A program made the translations under genes and the position numbers. Shown here in pieces: positions 23,995 through 33,966 of a stretch of 63,593 nucleotides of DNA. Every line of letters starts with the position of its first letter. Positions within the stretch are counted from its first letter, which is position 1. Below the pieces are notes generated by a model. The model did not search any database and had not been told where the DNA came from. It worked only from the letters and a program-made list of their open reading frames with translations. This DNA comes from Diphasiastrum complanatum (taxonomy: Eukaryota; Streptophyta; Lycopodiopsida; Lycopodiales; Lycopodiaceae): contig CM055092.1 of the NCBI GenBank assembly GCA_029204225.1, forward strand, positions 25,120,867-25,184,459, given 5' to 3'.

Positions 23995-25800
23995 TATATG
24001 GATCTACCTACTTTACTAGAGATAAATTTCTTGCATTTGAAAACAATAAACAAAAATATTTGCATTTAAAAAAAGTTGTCGATTCTTTAAAAGTCAAGTT
24101 TTTTACAAAATCAATTTTTAGAGAAATATGTTGCTATACTTTGTTGGCTTTCCCGAACATTGACCCAAAGTTTGAATCAATTAAAATCCTAATGAAAAAG
24201 AATAAATGCTTTATTAAGCTTTGTATAAAAACTTGAGCCTTCTTGATTGAAATTTTTTTGAGCCTTCTCCTTGTAGAATCATAGGCTTTTGGCCCATGAG
24301 TTGCTAAAAAGCCTACAACTTTATTTTTTTAGTATGTTTTGTGTTAGTCGAATTTTTTTTCTTCGCAAGCACTCCTGGCAACCCAACTTGCTAGGGAATG
24401 CTTTCAACATGGTTGAGTTGACCCTATGTGGTAGTGAGTTTTGCTACCTCATGTGCCACATGGTGGCAACATCTCAACTTAGTTGGGAAAGTTGCAATGG
24501 ACCATTTAACAAAGTCAAACCGAATCATACACCTCCATGTTCAATGAGAGACATGCTAGGGACATGAGTACTAAATGAGCATAGTTTTTTCTAACTAGTA
24601 GCAATAACCCAAGTGGGCCTCAACACTCATGATTATAACCTATTGCACCAAATTTAAGCTCCTACATGATTTAATGAAAGTTGGAGTGAATTTGGATATT
24701 TCACTTTGTAGCCCATGTTTCACACAACCTTCCTCTCATCTTTAAGGCACTATTGGGCCAATAGGGATCCTCAATGTTGGTTGTTTATTGTCATTGTTTG
24801 TTGACAAAGGAATAGCAAGGAGCATGAAACCTTGAACTTTTTGACGAAGATGTAAAGTGATAATCTAAGTGGTTGCATAGAAGGAAAACTCTTCCTTTTT
24901 ATTATTGAAGATGGAAAAACCCTTCATTGTACAAAAAAATGAGAGTACATAAAATGATACTGCGAATTGACAAAAGGTAATTAAGCTGAAAAGCTTCATA
25001 GAACATAAGACATTAACATAATTACTTGATGTAAGTCACAAACTAAAATATTGTCACTAATAGGTAATGTAGGAAGCTTTGAAGCAGCCGCTCCTCAAAT
25101 TTAGCTTGTCGAAGAATTGAAAGTGCTTGCGAATGGTGCAATAATAAGTGACAATGCAAAGATACAAAGATAGATGGTAATGCAAAAAAAATTTCTTGGC
25201 GTTTCACAACAAGCTCCGCACACAAGGACAAATATAGAAGGAGACATGATATAGTGCTATTCAAATATCAAGCTACAACCAACATTTGGATTATCATCTC
25301 AATAGAGCCAAAAAAGGCATTGCGTATGCATGTAATGCAAATGATGCTTTTCCCTTTGATATCTCTAATAGCGCATGATTGTGTTGACATACACAATCAA
25401 AACCTTCTTTTAAGATTTTCATGCAAAGAACCAATGACAGAGGAACACCTATAATTAAATCTTCATCCAAAACTTTCATGTCGACGACCAATGCTTAAAT
25501 GCTACATAGCACCTGGAACTTTTAATATTCATATAGCGTTTAGTCAATGCCTGTCCACATGAACCTTTAGGAAAGGCCTAGGTGCAAGGGTCCACCCCCA
25601 TAGGAGGACCTTTCTTTGAGGACAAGAGCGTCATGCCCAAAGCTTTGGGCGTTTCATATCGTGATGTAAGTGTGACTTTCGAAAGCCTCTTCTTGGCCTT
25701 GTCTTGCAAAGGCAATACTATGTGTTGAGGTAGGTCAATGGAGCTTAAAAAAGTCAATGTTAAACAATGTTATGTGGTGGCGGTCTCAATTTGTAAGGTT
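23995..25800. other. No gene seen
   Basis: AT-rich sequence with short overlapping frames and no recognised motifs. It forms the left flank of the H3-like/protease region. Confidence 0.5.
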
Positions 25801-25810
25801 GAAACCTTAG

Positions 25811-27300
25811 TTGAGGGCTGAAGCAACATGCATTTGTTGTCAATTTAAAGAAATTACTATGGCATCATGCAAACAATGCATGAGGCTTAAGCAAAAGCAA
25901 ATTGTTGATGCATTAATGATTGAAGTACAAAAAATACTTGACAATACCATAATTCTAGGAGCATGTGATTTTGCTGGAATAAGCAGAGATGCTTATGGCA
26001 CCATATTCAAGATCATCAAACAAGTTTCGACATTGGTTAGCATTAAGAAATTTTCCATTCCACAACCATTTCAAATAAAACGGGAGCATGATTCATTGAA
26101 TAGAGGAATTTAAAAGATTATAGGCGTTCCATTTCATAGCGAGGAAGTATATCAATCAAAGGACAAAAAATCCATGTCTTACAGTCAGTCAAATAACTTG
26201 TTTGTAGATATGAATACGTTATTAAGATTTATTATACATTTCTATGATATTTCCACGGAAAAGGTAGACAATAAGATAGTCTTGGTATTGAAGTTGGATG
26301 ATTTGGAGCTTATTAAAGGACAAAAATTGGAGAGAGTGAGTATAACACTGATGAATGGAGCTCTTCAAAGGACAATCGATCAAGGAGATCTTAACTTCAG
26401 TGTTCAGTCCGAGAATGACATATGGTGGTTGGCAGCCTTTGAGGTATGATATTTTAAAAACTAAAAAATAAAGTATGTTACTTGGATTGATTGGGTGTTT
26501 AGCAAAACAACATATCCCAAAATCATCAAAGAGCATATGAATGGAGAACTTTTCAATGTACCTAGAATAGGAGACTTCAAGATAGAGTGGCATTTGGCTG
26601 GTGATTTGAAAAGTTTAAAATGTATGTTCAATGTTTCCCATGGACCAACCTCCAAAAATCCATGTTTAGATTGTATGAAATCATCAAATGACATGACCAA
26701 GAATACAAGAATCACAAGAGACAAAGAGAATCCAAATTGGAAACATGTTCTGCCATTCCTCTACAAAACGTACATATTTGCACTCTCCATGCTGAGGTCC
26801 ATGTTGAGGTTAGAATAATTGAAAAGCTTGTGTATTGTCACATATTATATGCTTGGAACACAAAGCTAGAATCATCTTCCAAGGAGGCTATAGATTAGAA
26901 GATATTCTATCTAGACCAAGTCTCTATAAAGGACATGTTAAAATACAAAAGGACCTTAAGCTTTTCTAAAAAAATGAAAATGTACCTTGCAAACCGAGGA
27001 TTGGAGGAGTAAAGACATGAAGATTTTTATCTAACCATTCAGGAAAGCCATCTAAGACACATTACTCTGTTTGGAGAGATATCATAGCTACTACTCAAAA
27101 ATTTGTTCAGGAAGGAGCAACAAGGGTGATGAAAGTTGAAGTATGGACAAAATTAGAGGGCTTTTTAAAATATTATGAAAGAATATCTTTTCAAACAATG
27201 ACTTGCAATTGCTACAGAAAAGTTGTGTTTAGTTTGTGGATGCAGTTAAAGTGGCATGGGGAGAGGATCATATCACAAATTACATGGTAAGCATTTAAAA
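25811..27300 (+). pseudogene. Cassette gene P, copy 1: N-module plus DLK/CxxC domain
   Basis: I cannot name this family. Three conserved blocks are visible. 25811-26113 has ILGACDFAGISRDAYGTIFK; after an in-frame TAA at 26111 it continues in frame as GVPFHSEEVY. 26174-26449 has SNNLFVDMN, VLKLDDLELIKGQKLERVS and LNFSVQSENDIWWLAAFE. 26495-26818, probably after an intron, has MNGELFNVPRIGDFKIEWHL, AGDLKSLKCMF and NPCLDCMKSS. A decayed tail to about 27300 includes a VDAVKVAWGEDHITNYM-like stretch. The same three blocks occur inverted at 35563-33967, and the first block again at 37141-37576. The pattern D-L-K followed by P-C-x-x-C resembles a segment I associate with uncharacterised transposon-type proteins; that link is inference. 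Stops and frameshifts make this copy non-functional. Confidence 0.65.
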
Positions 27301-27465
27301 ATAGATATCAAGTTACCATTTTATTTTGTTTTTTGAAGTTACATCAAGTTCAGAAAGGCATGCAAATTTATACATCAAGGGAGGTAAATTGACAGACACA
27401 ACATTGTACTATATATTTGTAATTCGTTTTGGAAAGAAAAGACATTTTCAACTGATTGAATGTAT

Positions 27466-28080
27466 CTATGTCTCCTTGCCATCTTTTTCTTTTTCTAGTA
27501 CGAGTTGCATTTTGTTGTCGTGGAGGAATTCTCTTCTTGCAAATGGATCCAAGAGATATGCATCTTCTTTTTCTCGACATAATTCTATGTAAGTTGCATA
27601 CAAAGCAAAATGAGTAGATTGGAGAATAGTATTCTCGGGTCCATAACCTAAAATCTTTAGCACAGTTGAGCGTTTAACAGAAAATATTTTATGTGGTTTA
27701 ATAAACTTATGACCACCTAAGTAATGAGACAATGCCTTTACTGCCATAATAATTATTTGACCTTGAGCACCGAACTTCGAATAGGCAACACAAATCTCAT
27801 GGTTTTTGAAAATTTTGAGATAATTTCCAAGGCCATCGTCCTTGTTAAATTTTTCTGAGTAGGTTCGAAAGCCACCTCGTCGAATGGCAAATTTGTCAAT
27901 AAGATATTCTAGCCACTTTATAGTTGTACAAAAAAGGAATATTATTTCAAAATGAATATTCGATGAAAAATATTTCTTAGAATATTCCAAAAACCATATA
28001 TTGAACTTGTGCGCAAAACTAACTATCCATGATCTCTCTACCTTGTTAGTCGCACATATCTGATATTGTCCAAAAACATT
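27466..28080 (-). pseudogene. Cassette gene Q, copy 1 (N-terminally truncated)
   Basis: The main frame (27990-27466) encodes DKFAIRRGGFRTYSEKF, YLKIFKNHEICV, IIIMAVKALSHYLGGHK, TVLKILGYGPENTILQSTHF and LLDPFARREFLHDNKMQLVL. The same blocks occur in the same order at 33500-33932 on the plus strand, so this is a real protein family; I do not recognise it. It is about 174 codons and lacks the N-terminal region present in copy 2. It lies tail to tail with gene P copy 1 and head to head with the H3-like gene at 28293, the same arrangement as in copy 2. Confidence 0.65.
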
Positions 28081-28292
28081 GCATTGAGCTAAAATAGGCC
28101 AAAACGTGCTAGTAGAACTTTGGTATGCATGGGCGAAAAAATATATAAAAGAATTTTACCATTCATTTTTCACTTTTACTAGAAGAGAAGAAGGTAATTT
28201 CATAGATTTTATTTCTATTTTGGTTTGTTTTTCTGACACCAGATAGACCTGTTTAGCATACTTTTGAGTGTTTTATGGCTAGAAGTAAGCAT

Positions 28293-28927
28293 ATGGCCAG
28301 GACGAAGCAAACAACAAGTGCGCCTAGCCGAATCAGGGTATCCGCACAACAGCTTTAGAGTATCAATCAGAATGAGATTCTCATAAATCTCCCCTTGGCT
28401 GCCCATGTCGTGATTAGCCCTCCGAATACACCTCGGATCCCCACGCCAACGGATGAAGAATCCATAATCTCATCAAATCCGATGTGCAGGTGGCGAGAAT
28501 AGTGCCCACGAACGTCGAAGTACTTTTTGATTTTGTCGGAGCCACTAGTGTTGGATCTCCTCTTGCTGCAACTTCTACGGGTGCAAGATCTCCTCATGCT
28601 ACAACTTTTGCTGGTGGTGGATCTCTTGCTGCTGTTGTTGCTGCTGGGCCTCCTCATTCACAGCCACCCTAGACTGAAAAGATGATGGATAGGATGCAGC
28701 CTCCACCAAGGCCTCGGGCCTCTTTTTAAAGAATAATCAAAAAAATGATGGACAATCTAGTCCTAGATTACGAGATCACAGGCGTGGTTGTATCTGCATT
28801 GCAGGAGGCTACCGAGAATCACCTCACTACATTGTTTGAAGATGCCTACCTGTGTGTCCAACATGCCAAGCGAGTGACACTCATGCCACGTGACTTATTA
28901 TTGGCTATGAGAATTAGAAAAATGTAG
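28293..28927 (+). pseudogene. Histone H3-like gene, copy 1 (broken)
   Basis: The frame opens MARTKQTTSAPSRIRV, whose first six residues after Met (ARTKQT) equal the N-terminus of canonical histone H3. The C-terminal part (28724-28927) reads as the H3 fold: VVVSALQEATENHL, TTLFEDAYLC and QHAKRVTLMPRDLLLAMRIR match H3 helix 2, loop 2 and helix 3. The spacing from the conserved Phe of helix 1 to the Gln-Glu-Ala of helix 2 equals that of H3. In between is a long Ser/Ala/Gly/Pro-rich linker in place of the usual tail. Breaks: TAG at 28356, another stop and a frameshift near 28480, TAG at 28670 and TAA at 28727 (where H3 has Gln). K4 is kept, but there is no ARKS at the K9 or K27 positions. A TATA-like sequence lies at 28138-28148. 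Confidence 0.85.
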
Positions 28928-29039
28928 ATTGGAAAATGTATAAAAAATGTACAGTATTCATATATAATAGAAGCCCTAAGGGCCAATTTTATGTATTCAT
29001 CTGATACAAATTCTATTATGCAAATGTATGTAATCTAGA

Positions 29040-29200
29040 ATCTGATCATGGAGGAGTGTGAGAGTAAGCCTCTGACCGGGTCCACACAAGATTTTTCATG
29101 CTCCTGCATGATCACGGAGGAGCGTGAAAACATACCCTTTGACTTGGTCAAATCCCCTATTTTTGCGCTCCTACGTGATCACGGAGGAGCGCGAGAACTA
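29040..29200 (+). repeat. Three-unit repeat with GATCACGGAGGAGC
   Basis: GATCA(T/C)GGAGGAG(T/C)G(T/C)GAGA or a close variant occurs at about 29045, 29110 and 29175, spaced about 65 bp. Each unit is preceded or followed by its partial complement (GCTCCT...AGGAGC), so each can form a small hairpin. It lies about 120 bp after the H3-like stop and may be part of its 3' flank. Confidence 0.6.
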
Positions 29201-29313
29201 GCAATTTGCTTTCTATTACTGTGTCCATCTTGTTCCATGTCTTGATCTAATGGTATCCATGTTGTAACACTCTTTTTTCATCTTTGATAGTGAAAATTAA
29301 GTCTCATCAATGT

Positions 29314-30601
29314 TTATCTTTCAATCTGATATCGAAAGCAAATGGAGTCTTTTTTTATTTGACAATCTATTTCTTCGTTTGATTTACAATCCCAACCTTT
29401 GTCCATAAATTCTAACAATATATCATCTGACAAATCCTTACAAACAAATAAAGGCAACAGTCCTTCTATAATCTCGCCCTCCTTTGTTTTGGGAAGGGCC
29501 TCAATGCCTTTTAAGGCTAGAGGAATATTTGCTACAAAATTGTCCTCTGTATTAGGAAGGAGTTTTATTCCGTTTTGATTATATAAAATAAGATCTGCAT
29601 CTTCAACAACCTGAAAGGCTATTAAGGCAGGAGCAGCTTTCTTTTGAGGGCCCTCGATTGCCGGTGCAATGCTTACACCATACTGGACATAGATTCTGAT
29701 CAACACTTGTCGAAATCTATATACATCATCAGGAGTATACGGCTCAAGAGTGAACTGTCATCACAAAACACGAGAATCAACAAATTACAAACAATGATAA
29801 CAATAAAATATGAATCAGAATGAAATGAAATACACATGAATAGAATATTACCTTTTCAATATCTACATCCGTTTGTAAATTATACCTATACCATTCAAAA
29901 AATAGCTTCGTATTGTACAAGACGCACCATGCACAACTAAAAGCCTCTTTTTGCTGTACACACTGCATATATAGAACAAAAATTAGTAATATTATGATAG
30001 AAATTTTATTAATGCTATGACAATACATTTGAATTAAAAAAGGAATACATGCATATGAGAGATAAATTGAATATACCTTGAGAGATTTAATGGTTATCTC
30101 TCCAATTGAAGTTGCCGTTGTCGGTATTTCCCGAACAACATCATGAAGTAGAGAATCAAATTCTCTATGTGTATTTGCAACTGAGTTTAATTTTACACAT
30201 AGAAAATTTGATACTCCCTCCTTATTTATCTTTACAAAAAGAATGTTCAGGCTCCAATGCCGACTGGAACAACCAAAATACAAATATCGATAAATTCATA
30301 TTTATGAAAAAATTCCGTTCTTATTAAAGCAATGAAGCATACAACAATCCAGATTAAAGCAACAAAAACAAAAGAGCAATCCTTACTTATTTTCATATGG
30401 AATCAAATAGAATTTTGCCATAGGACTGCACTCGATAAAATAGATAGCCTTCTAAAAATTGGCTTCTTTCGTCTTTACCGCTCCCATGAAAAATGGACTA
30501 ACTACAAAAACTGTACCATGGGAATCGAAACTAATACTATTCTGCAAAATAAAAAACTCCGGCCTCTACTATTACATCTGAAATTTATGAGGTCTTATCT
30601 T
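29314..30601 (-). pseudogene. Ulp1/C48-like cysteine protease, copy 2 of the cassette
   Basis: Exons can be drawn with good splice sites on the minus strand: about 30541-30387, 30263-30077, 29962-29852 and 29754-29314. They encode MAKFYLIPYEN, then HWSLNILFVKIN (catalytic His), CVKLNSVANTH, then CVQQKEAFSCAW (oxyanion Gln and catalytic Cys), then YRFRQVLIRIYVQYG and an extension ending near LLEFMDKGWDCKSNEE. This order is that of Ulp1-type proteases, which in hosts remove SUMO or similar modifiers. At the place of the usual catalytic Asp both copies here have Asn (K-L/M-NS). Introns are at the same places in the copy at 37.6-38.7 kb. A TAG in the first exon breaks this copy. It lies directly after the H3-like frame and may once have been joined to it. 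Confidence 0.7.
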
Positions 30602-31513
30602 TTAGCTCGACACAAAATTTGGACCTAATCTAAAGCTTCTACGTGTATCTGGAAGAAGAAAATCAAAAAAGTTGCCGAGAAGATCAATTTTGTTAGCTAG
30701 GTAGGCCTCGTATTGATTATACTGGTCAAAATAAAAAAAAACTTGGGCTAGATCGTATGGAATTCTCATAAAAAAATTATGTATAGGAGCAAAAACAGAA
30801 GTGGAAACAATATTTACAGATTTCTCTGTTATTTTGTCTAGCTCCTCTTGGGTAATCAACACATTTGGTGATGAAACCTGCTGAGGAGCTGGATGAATAA
30901 CAGGAGGAGAAAGGAGTGAATATTCTCGATCTGAGTTAGATTCTCCAGCATTTGACTCAGAGCTCAGGAAGACACGACGTCTCTTGGCCGAGATATGTCT
31001 AGGAGGAAGGGAAGCAGCTGGCCTTCGAGATCCAGCCTTCTTGGGGACAGGCTGCTTTCTCTTCCTCCTAGAGGTAGTAGGCACGTTGGTTCTATCCAGA
31101 GGCAGGTCTCTGGAGGTGCTGGCATTATCAACATGCTGACCAGAATATCTATCCCGAAGCCTTTTGAGAATGACGAAATCCTTTGGCATGATGGTGACAC
31201 GCTTACCATGCACTGCCAAAAGACAAGTATCCTCAAAAAACTAGGACAAAAAATCTTCTGTAGCACCCTATAAGGCCTGCATGGCTGTCACGGCAAAACG
31301 AACATTGAGCCCAAGTGACAGAGTGACATTCCAAACAAATCGATCAAAAGGAGCTCAAGGGATCAACAATTCAGTTGATTTCTGGAGTTTTCTGATCTCC
31401 CTCAGCCAGACCTGCTTCCTGCCATGCCTACGGCCAGTACTAGGGAAAACACGAGAATGGGATGGTCGTACAATGGTTATGGCACGAGCGGTGGATTTGG
31501 TCCTGGCCATCAT
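30602..31513 (-). pseudogene. Histone H3-like gene with long basic C-terminal extension, copy 2
   Basis: From the ATG at 31510 the frame begins MARTKSTARAI, then a tail without further H3 similarity up to LREIRKLQKSTELLI, which is H3 helix alpha-N almost exactly. Helix 1 (PFDRFVWNV), helix 2 (VTAMQAL-GATEDFLS), loop 2 (FFEDTCLLAVHGKRVTIMPKD) and helix 3 (FVILKRLRDR) follow with the same spacing as H3, so loop 1 is not lengthened as in centromeric H3. The fold is followed by about 190 residues not found in H3: nuclear-signal-like clusters (RRKRKQPVPKK, SAKRRRVFLS), an acidic Ser-rich stretch, and a helical end (YEAYLANKIDLLGNFFDFL). Three in-frame stops (31355, 31268, 31241), all explicable by C-to-T change, break the fold. 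K4 context is kept; ARKS at K9 and K27 is absent. It diverges from gene Q copy 2. Confidence 0.88.
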
Positions 31514-31590
31514 TCTCAGAAGAAAAAAATCAACAAAAAAAGTTTGAACAAAAGAAAAGTGGATGAAGACAAAAAACATTTGTGAGGAAA

Positions 31591-32377
31591 GGGTGCTTGA
31601 GATCGATACTAGAATTGAATATTGGTTTCAAACGCAAGATCTACAGGAATTATTTGAAGAAAAGAGATGCGCGCTCGAAAGCGATATTGCACTACCAGCG
31701 GTATTGGAATCGAGCGCACTGTGAGAGGGCGGAAGCTTGAACGGTGAAAGAGCGTGCTTGAGAACGATATCGGGAGCTAAAAGCAAAAATTTTGCGAAAA
31801 AATTGAAAATTCCGAGGACTTATATATACAAAATTTTTGCACGTGTGAAAAGACGACGAAGACATGTGTCTTTAGATTATTGGTCCACGTGGAACGTTTG
31901 TACTGACAATGATGACCCAATTATGAGGTCATGTGGGCTGAGACATGTGCGTGAAATCCATTATCGACGCATGTCATTCTCACACGTGACAGATGTCAGA
32001 TCAATCATTCTAGGTACGACGCATTTATTTTGACCAGTCACATGTCGACACGTGTTTCTTCGCCACTCCTCCACACGTGCAATTTTTTTTTTATAAATAG
32101 GTCTTTTTCGGCTCGGATTTTCACGCAAATTTATGATTTCTTTGTCGGATATCGATTTCAAGTGCGCCGCTTGCTCTCATTACCTTTCGTTGGCTATTTT
32201 GCGCCTGGATCCGATGTTGCATCGTCCGGTATCGCATTCAAGCGCGCTTTGCATCTCTTTTCTTTTCTGCTTTGTGTTCTTGTACTCGGATCCGATACTT
32301 CAACTTCAAATATCTCTCTCGAGCGCACGTTGCCTTGACGTGCTTGCCTAACCTGCGGTTTGCGCCTGAGAGCGATA
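31591..32377. promoter_or_regulatory. Mirrored bidirectional promoter with an alternating motif array
   Basis: The region between the divergent H3-like and Q genes is a diverged palindrome centred near 31960. Mirrored pairs include TATA-like boxes (TATATAAG on the minus strand at 31819-31826; TATAAATAG at 32092-32100) and CACGTG boxes (31840, 31886, 31983, 32049, 32074). Outside the TATA boxes lie eleven copies of TATYGNNNTCRAGCGCRC. Forward copies are at 31620, 31702, 32150, 32230 and 32311. Reverse copies are at 31591, 31669, 31752, 32201, 32282 and 32362. They alternate strictly in orientation with a period near 80 bp. The start codons (31513 and 32411) lie about 310-315 bp from their TATA boxes on both sides. 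Confidence 0.75.
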
Positions 32378-32410
32378 CTTGGAACTTTAGTTCTGTTATT
32401 TTTGTTTAAA

Positions 32411-33932
32411 ATGTCTAATTTTGAATCCAGTTTGTTTTTATTTTTTAATGAATTTGTTATTACTTATAGGTTGGGCTATTTCAAATCTCTTTTTTTTTTT
32501 CTTTTTTTTTTATTCTACCTTCTATAACTAAGGGCCCTGGTGTGGAGGCATTTTTTAAGATATATCTCAGATTTAAGTCCCTGCTCTATACTCCGTTATT
32601 CAAATCTCAGAATAAGGACATGATTCATTATCAGGTTCTGGTGGCACTCGATAAACATATCTATAAAGCTAAGCTTGACAGAATGTTTACCAAGTTAAAT
32701 TATGATTTCAAGTCTGTAGAGCAGTGCCCAATTCATAATAAAAAATGTAGATTTGTTGATTTTCGGTATGCTTTTGTTTCTTTCTTTTTGTTAAATATTT
32801 ATGATGATTCGGAGGTTGTGCCCTCGACTTCTGAAGCAGCTTCTTCTAGTGGTACAAAGTTTGAAAAGTCAAAGATTGTAGATGTAGATACTTTTTTTTA
32901 TTGATACGAGTGTTAATTTAGATGATTGTTCTGATTTTGATCCTACTCGAAATAGGGCTACTTTTATAGGCCCTAGAACACTCACTACCCTTTCTCCTTC
33001 TAATAAATCTTTGATCACTTTGCCTATTTATAATATAGATAATAATTCCTTTTTGACAATATCGGATATATCGGATCTTTTTTACTTCATTGAAGCTGAG
33101 ACCCTTTGCATTTTGAGCAAAGAGCTTGATGAATTTTTGGATGTAATTGATTTTGATGCTGATGATCTTCTCCTTGGTGTTGACGATGTACATAATGATA
33201 AGTTTTATTCAGGAAAAGATTGCTTGAAAATGGTTGTGGAGAAAATGCGCAACAAAGAAGATGATCTACCTTTTGAGGAGGAGTTTCTTAGAATCAAAAG
33301 TCAACTTGGTTTTCCACATCCAATTGTCTATTCACCAACAATATTGACATCGAAAGGTGGACATAATATTGATGGAGAGACAATAATCAGAGAAGACAAA
33401 GACAAATGCGTAAGTTTTTGTCTCTTATCAATTACTAGTAGATTTGTTATGTCAGATTATATACTGGAGCTTACTTTGTTTTTTTATCAATTCAGAAAAC
33501 AATTTTCCTTGGTGATTTTGCAATTCGTCGAGGAGGGCAAAGATCTTCTGCTGAAGAATTTCAAGAGATCATGCACTGGGGCACTATCTGAAGTCCTTCA
33601 AGAATAATGAGATAAGCGTTGACCATTCAAAGTTTCATCAACATGGTGAAACTATGATTATGGCAATCAAGGCACTGTCTCATTTTCTTGGAGGACATAA
33701 TCTCAATACGGTGCATAAAATAGTTTTTGTAAAGAAAACTATTGCGGTTAAAATTTTAGGATATGGACCAGTGAATTCCATGCTCAGATCATCCCATTTT
33801 GTAGTGTATGCTGCTTACGTTGATCTGAGTAAGCATGAAAACTATGAGCTATTGGATCCATACGAAAGAAGAAAATTGTTGCATGGTTCAAAGTTGCAAC
33901 TTTTATTGGAAAAAATATCGGAAACAGATTAG
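32411..33932 (+). pseudogene. Cassette gene Q, copy 2
   Basis: The likely start is the ATG at 32411 (MSNFESSLFLFFNEF), at the same distance from its TATA box as the H3-like start is from its own. Conserved or plausible coding blocks follow: 32542-32904 (MIHYQVLVALDKHIYKAKLD, CPIHNKKCRFVDF), 33011-33410 (ending LGFPHPIVYSPTI), and 33500-33932, which matches copy 1 block by block (FAIRRGGQRSSAEEFQEI, MIMAIKALSHFLGGHN, AVKILGYGPVNSMLRSSHFV, LLDPYERRKLLHGSKLQLLL). Frame changes and a stop at 32904 break it, though some gaps may be introns. I do not recognise the family. CPIHNKKCRF suggests a possible metal-binding site. Confidence 0.65.
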
Positions 33933-33966
33933 ATACTGCTGAATTGTAATTTGTAAATATTTTTAT

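Noticed and set aside
29040-29200. Animal-type histone 3' stem-loop after the H3-like gene
   Set aside because: The hairpin words do not match that signal, and plant histone mRNAs are polyadenylated.
28293-31513. The H3-like genes as centromeric H3 (CenH3)
   Set aside because: Loop 1 has the same length as in canonical H3 in both copies, whereas CenH3 usually has a longer loop 1, and the ARTK start is canonical H3, not CenH3.
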